Positions 6,722 to 9,460 of a stretch of 9,460 bases of DNA are shown piece after piece (position 1 is the stretch's first letter; the number at the start of each line of letters is the position of its first letter). Under the pieces are notes generated by a model. That model saw nothing but the letters and a program-made list of their open reading frames with translations, made no database searches and was not told the origin of the DNA. The stretch lies in assembly GCA_002399235.1 (NCBI GenBank), contig DHDH01000029.1, positions 1 through 9,460 of the forward strand, written 5' to 3'. This DNA comes from Firmicutes bacterium UBA4881. GTDB taxonomy: Bacteria > Bacillota > DTU065. The translations under genes were made by a program, and so were the position numbers.

Positions 6722-8604
6722 TTAGCTGCCACCCCCGGAATACAAAGTAGCCCTAAGAATTTTTTAATTTCTATACTTAGATCATGGAGATCTAAGCCAA
6801 TATCTTGGTTCAACTCATCTATAGTGCCTGAAGCTACAAAGTCGTCAGGTAGCCCCAAACATTTAACCTTTTGGAAGATTCCTTGCTCATTAAGCGTTTC
6901 CAAAACAGCACTACCTAAGCCACCTATAATGCTGTTATTTTCTAAAGTAACTAGAGGTGTCTTTTGAGCTAATTCGCCGATTAAGGTAGCATCTAGAGGT
7001 TTTAGAGAACGCATATTAATAACTCCACTATCGATGCCATTAAGAGCAAGTTTTTCTCTTATCTTTAATGCCAGCTCTACCATTACACCTTCAGCAATAA
7101 TGTTAAGACCACTACCATAATGGAGTACTTCCGCTTTACCAGGTGTTATTAGATTACCTGGTCCTAGCACCATCTCTGTTTCCGCTTTAGGATAACGAAT
7201 AGCTACTGGCTGTTCTAATTTAAGTGCTGTATAAAGCATATCTTTTAGTTCTTCCCCATCTTTAGGAGAAAAAATTACAAGATTGGGAATTGCTCTTAAA
7301 TAAGAAAGATCAAAAGCTCCATGATGGGTAGACCCATCTGGACCTACAAGACCTGCTCGATCTAAAGCTAGAATAACCGGTAATTTATTCAGAGCCACAT
7401 CATGAATAATTTGATCATATGCTCTTTGCATAAAAGTTGAGTAGATAGCTACCACTGGCTTCATACCACTTTTGGCCAATCCAGCAGCGAAGGATACCGC
7501 ATGTTGTTCAGCAATAGCTACGTCATAAAATCGATCAGGAAATAGCTCAGCAAACTTTTTTAGGCCCGTGCCGTCAGCCATCGCGGCTGTGATGGCAACA
7601 ATACGTTGGTCCTTCGTGGCTTCATTACATAAAGCTTGGGAAAAACAATCCGTAAACGAACTACGTTTCGGATGAACGCACTCACCTGTTTCGATGTTAA
7701 AGGGTCCAACACCATGAAACCTAGCTGGATCCTCTTCGGCCAGTTTGTACCCTTTACCTTTTTGAGTAACTACATGGACCAGTGCTGGTCCATTAATATT
7801 CTTGGCTTCTTGTAGAATGCGACAAAGGCCAGAAATATTATGCCCATCGACAGGTCCCAAATAGGTAAAGCCTAACTCTTCAAAAAAGATACCTGGAACT
7901 AACATATACTTAAAGGCATCTTTTAAATTCTCGATAGTTTTAGCTAAACGTTCACCGACAACTGGTATCTTTGAAAGAGCATTTTGCACATCGTTTTTTA
8001 ACTTAAAATAACTTGGATCACTTCTTAAACTTGATAGATATGAAGATAAAGCACCTACATTAGGTGCAATAGACATTTCGTTATCATTAAGTACTACAGT
8101 TAAATTAGCTTTTAGATGTCCGGTGTGATTTAAAGCTTCTAAAGCCATACCTCCTGTTATCGAGCCATCACCTATAATAGCTACAATATCATGATCCTCG
8201 CCTTTTAAATCCCTAGCTTTAGCCATTCCTAAGCTAACTGAAATACTAGTTGAGCTATGTCCTGTAGCGAATGCATCATGGATGGACTCTTCTGGTTTAG
8301 GAAAACCAGAGATGCCATGATGTTGGCGTAAGGTAAAAAACTGATCTCGTCTACCAGTGAGAAGTTTATGAGTATAAGATTGATGCCCAACATCCCAGAT
8401 TATCTTATCCTTGGGACTTTTATATACACGGTGCAAAGCAATAGTCAGCTCTACTACACCAAGGTTAGGAGCTAGATGGCCACCGTTTTGGGCAACAGTA
8501 TGAATAATCTCTTCTCTAATCTCTTGCGCTAGCTTATTAAGTTCATCATAGGAAAATTGTTTAAGATCATCAGGCCCTGAGAGCCTGTCAAGAAGCCTCA
8601 TCAT
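6718..8604 (-). CDS. dxs: 1-deoxy-D-xylulose-5-phosphate synthase
   Basis: DXS joins pyruvate and glyceraldehyde 3-phosphate with thiamine diphosphate to make DXP, the entry step of the MEP isoprenoid pathway and a branch to thiamine and pyridoxal. The 628-residue protein is full length. It has GGHLAPNLG (41-49, with catalytic-site His43), DVGHQSYTHKLLTG (71-84), the thiamine diphosphate motif from GDG (145-147) to N174, the conserved acidic residue E366 in AIAEQHAV, and GPDGSTHHGAFD (421-432). The C-terminal transketolase domain runs to about 615. The first of two adjacent ATG codons (8604) is 8 bases after GAGGT and is chosen. It lies 55 bases after oapA and overlaps tlyA by 4 bases. In many Firmicutes ispA and xseB lie just upstream of this locus; here the OLE RNA and oapA occupy the visible upstream part. 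Confidence 0.98.
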   Translation of the reverse strand: MMRLLDRLSGPDDLKQFSYDELNKLAQEIREEIIHTVAQNGGHLAPNLGVVELTIALHRVYKSPKDKIIWDVGHQSYTHKLLTGRRDQFFTLRQHHGISGFPKPEESIHDAFATGHSSTSISVSLGMAKARDLKGEDHDIVAIIGDGSITGGMALEALNHTGHLKANLTVVLNDNEMSIAPNVGALSSYLSSLRSDPSYFKLKNDVQNALSKIPVVGERLAKTIENLKDAFKYMLVPGIFFEELGFTYLGPVDGHNISGLCRILQEAKNINGPALVHVVTQKGKGYKLAEEDPARFHGVGPFNIETGECVHPKRSSFTDCFSQALCNEATKDQRIVAITAAMADGTGLKKFAELFPDRFYDVAIAEQHAVSFAAGLAKSGMKPVVAIYSTFMQRAYDQIIHDVALNKLPVILALDRAGLVGPDGSTHHGAFDLSYLRAIPNLVIFSPKDGEELKDMLYTALKLEQPVAIRYPKAETEMVLGPGNLITPGKAEVLHYGSGLNIIAEGVMVELALKIREKLALNGIDSGVINMRSLKPLDATLIGELAQKTPLVTLENNSIIGGLGSAVLETLNEQGIFQKVKCLGLPDDFVASGTIDELNQDIGLDLHDLSIEIKKFLGLLCIPGVAAK

Positions 8605-8618
8605 AATTCTTGACCTCT

Positions 8619-8636
8619 AGGCAGCCCCAACTGCCT
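8619..8636 (-). other. Hairpin between oapA and dxs
   Basis: On the minus strand AGGCAG and CTGCCT pair around the loop TTGGGG (6-bp stem). No T-run follows, so it is not a terminator. It sits just upstream of the dxs ribosome site and could be an RNA processing or stability element, or chance. Confidence 0.4.
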
Positions 8637-8659
8637 CTCCTTTCCCCTCATAACTACTT

Positions 8660-9220
8660 TCAAGCTTTTTTTCGGTGGTTATTCTTCTTCGTCGCTGTTA
8701 TTTTAATCCGAGTTATATTTTCAAAGTAATATATTATTCTCCCCGCCAGATAGATAATATCCGTGGCTTTGTTAATTGCTAAAGATTTTTCTGCTCGTTT
8801 CAAACTGACAGTCAAAGCTGCTGTTATGGCGGCTAAAAGTACCTTTAATAGATCAGAACCGGAAGCTAGATTAAAAGCAATTGTAGCTGCAGCAGCTCCA
8901 GCTAGAGTGCCACTAATATCACCAACTACATCGTTACAAAATGAAGCCACCCGGTCAGCGTTTCTTACAAGCCAAATAGCTTGCTTCGCCCCGGGTACTT
9001 TATTACCTGCCATGGCATGGAGAGGGGTCTCTTTAGCAGCAGCCGCAGCTGTACCTACAAGATCAAAGATCACGCCAACAAGAATTATTACCACTAAAAT
9101 TAACAACGAAGGCCAAATATCTAACCTTCTTAAAACTGTGTCTGAGCCAGCATTAAGTGCTAAACTAACTACAAAAGTTAATAACAAAGTTGTAATTACA
9201 CTTCGCCAATGATCAGACAA
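8660..9220 (-). CDS. oapA: OapA, OLE RNA-associated membrane protein (DUF21/CNNM-like)
   Basis: OapA is the membrane partner of OLE RNA in Halalkalibacterium halodurans, where the complex affects tolerance of magnesium, cold and ethanol. This 186-residue protein has likely membrane segments at about 8-24, 36-60, 97-119 and 123-140, and a strongly basic tail (171-186, ending NNHRKKA). The core between segments two and three, KETPLHAMAGNKVPGAKQAI then NADRVASFCNDVVGD, is the most characteristic part and resembles the DUF21 domain of CNNM/CorC magnesium-related membrane proteins. Assignment uses this pattern, the size, and the position between a structured RNA and dxs, the known OLE-oapA-dxs order. 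The start is TTG at 9220, 11 bases after GGAG; an in-frame TGA (9227-9229) excludes any earlier start. A nearby ATG (9225-9227) is in another frame and stops after four codons. No enzyme motif is seen. Confidence 0.85.
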   Translation of the reverse strand: MSDHWRSVITTLLLTFVVSLALNAGSDTVLRRLDIWPSLLILVVIILVGVIFDLVGTAAAAAKETPLHAMAGNKVPGAKQAIWLVRNADRVASFCNDVVGDISGTLAGAAAATIAFNLASGSDLLKVLLAAITAALTVSLKRAEKSLAINKATDIIYLAGRIIYYFENITRIKITATKKNNHRKKA

Positions 9221-9308
9221 AAACCATCACACTCCAAATAACTAAAAGGTTTTTTACTTATTCTTAGATTTTTTGAGAAAAAATTAGTTTATGTAGCAAA
9301 TATATAAC
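9221..9308. other. AT-rich linker between OLE RNA and oapA
   Basis: This short, very AT-rich stretch has no gene. It contains a 7-bp all-AT hairpin (ATTTTTT at 9268-9274 paired with AAAAAAT at 9278-9284). No T-run follows the stem on either strand, so it is a poor terminator. Read-through from the RNA into oapA is therefore likely, and the RNA 3' end may arise by processing or weak termination here. Confidence 0.5.
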
Positions 9309-9460
9309 AGGGAGGTGACCACCCACTGAGTAAATTCTGTGGCTTCAGGTCTAGCTGGCTTTCCCAGAAGCTCGCTTAAGCGTCGCCACTAAAGCGGTTT
9401 CCCATTATGAGCTTCTCTGTCGCGTCGCCGCAGACAGGGCTAGATTACCACTAAGTCCAC
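9309..9460 (-). ncRNA. ole: OLE (ornate large extremophilic) RNA, 3' portion, cut by window edge
   Basis: OLE RNA is a roughly 600-base membrane-associated noncoding RNA of some extremophilic and anaerobic Firmicutes. This stretch has no credible reading frame, is clearly GC-richer than its AT-rich flank, and folds well on the minus strand. A closing helix pairs 9448-9451 with 9339-9342 and 9439-9444 with 9350-9355. It encloses two adjacent hairpins. One (9417-9437) has stem CTGTC/GACAG and inner stem GCG/CGC capped by a GCGA (GNRA) tetraloop. The other has an 8-bp base, AGAAGCTC/GAGCTTCT (9409-9416 with 9366-9373). Together they make a three-way junction. The location directly upstream of oapA and dxs is the known OLE locus. 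Family identity is inferred from synteny and structure, not from a model search. The 3' end is approximate and the 5' three quarters lie outside the window. Confidence 0.75.
9380..9429. repeat. Repeated 8-mer within the structured RNA
   Basis: GCGTCGCC (GGCGACGC in the RNA sense) occurs at 9380-9387 and at 9422-9429. The second copy forms the GCGA-capped tip of one hairpin. The first copy overlaps a CGCTTAAGCG palindrome (9373-9382) inside the other hairpin. It may be a repeated structural module or protein site, or coincidence. Confidence 0.5.

Noticed and set aside
8763..9212. 149-codon open frame on the plus strand opposite oapA
   Set aside because: It is antisense to OapA, whose membrane layout and family pattern are clear; the frame is Ala/Thr-rich low-complexity shadow sequence with no ribosome site.
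9309..9329. T-box-like GGGTGGTCACC on the minus strand
   Set aside because: The T-box core is GGGTGGNACC; here there is an extra base, no specifier loop architecture, no following terminator, and the downstream gene is not amino-acid related.
9309..9460. tmRNA, 6S RNA, RNase P RNA or cobalamin riboswitch as alternatives for the structured RNA
   Set aside because: I found none of the recognisable landmarks (tRNA-like 3' end, GAGGAAAGTCC, B12 box), and the oapA-dxs neighbourhood points to OLE.
1..9460. Mobile elements, CRISPR arrays, tRNA or rRNA genes
   Set aside because: No transposase, terminal repeats, spaced repeats or tRNA-like cloverleaf were seen; the gene order is the conserved chromosomal one.

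Overview
The window reads as chromosome from an endospore-forming, low-to-moderate GC Firmicute, most likely a Clostridia-type anaerobe or a relative. It carries spo0A and spoIVB next to the conserved block dxs-tlyA-nadK-argR-recN, and the Shine-Dalgarno sequences are purine-rich and strong. All real genes lie on the minus strand, so transcription runs from position 9460 towards 1. The species cannot be named from this sequence.

Layout in transcription order. (1) 9309-9460: a gene-free, GC-richer and strongly foldable stretch. I interpret it as the 3' part of an OLE (ornate large extremophilic) noncoding RNA, whose 5' part lies beyond the window. (2) 8660-9220: oapA, a small multi-pass membrane protein that matches the OLE-associated protein A family and resembles DUF21/CNNM membrane domains. 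(3) 6718-8604 dxs, 5930-6721 tlyA, 5028-5894 nadK, 4520-5011 argR and 2762-4504 recN: a compact run with gaps of 15-55 bases and one 4-base overlap, very probably one operon. nadK appears to start at a rare CTG codon. (4) 2347-2634: a small double zinc-ribbon protein with its own sigma-A-type promoter and a textbook intrinsic terminator. (5) 1017-2228: spoIVB, the sporulation signalling protease, with a TTG start and a terminator overlapping its stop codon. (6) 621-1016: an AT-rich intergenic region with promoter-like sites and an inverted repeat. (7) 1-620: the first 206 codons of spo0A, cut by the window edge inside the DNA-binding domain.

How the parts work together. dxs starts the MEP isoprenoid pathway, tlyA methylates rRNA, nadK makes NADP, argR senses arginine and recN acts in double-strand break repair. 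This housekeeping block is conserved next to spoIVB and spo0A in many spore formers. OLE RNA and OapA form a membrane-bound ribonucleoprotein known from Halalkalibacterium (Bacillus) halodurans, where the RNA gene sits in the same place, directly upstream of oapA and dxs. The OLE-oapA pair is the most unusual system here. It is a described but rare and poorly understood system, and the assignment rests on synteny, the partner protein and visible RNA structure rather than on a covariance-model hit.
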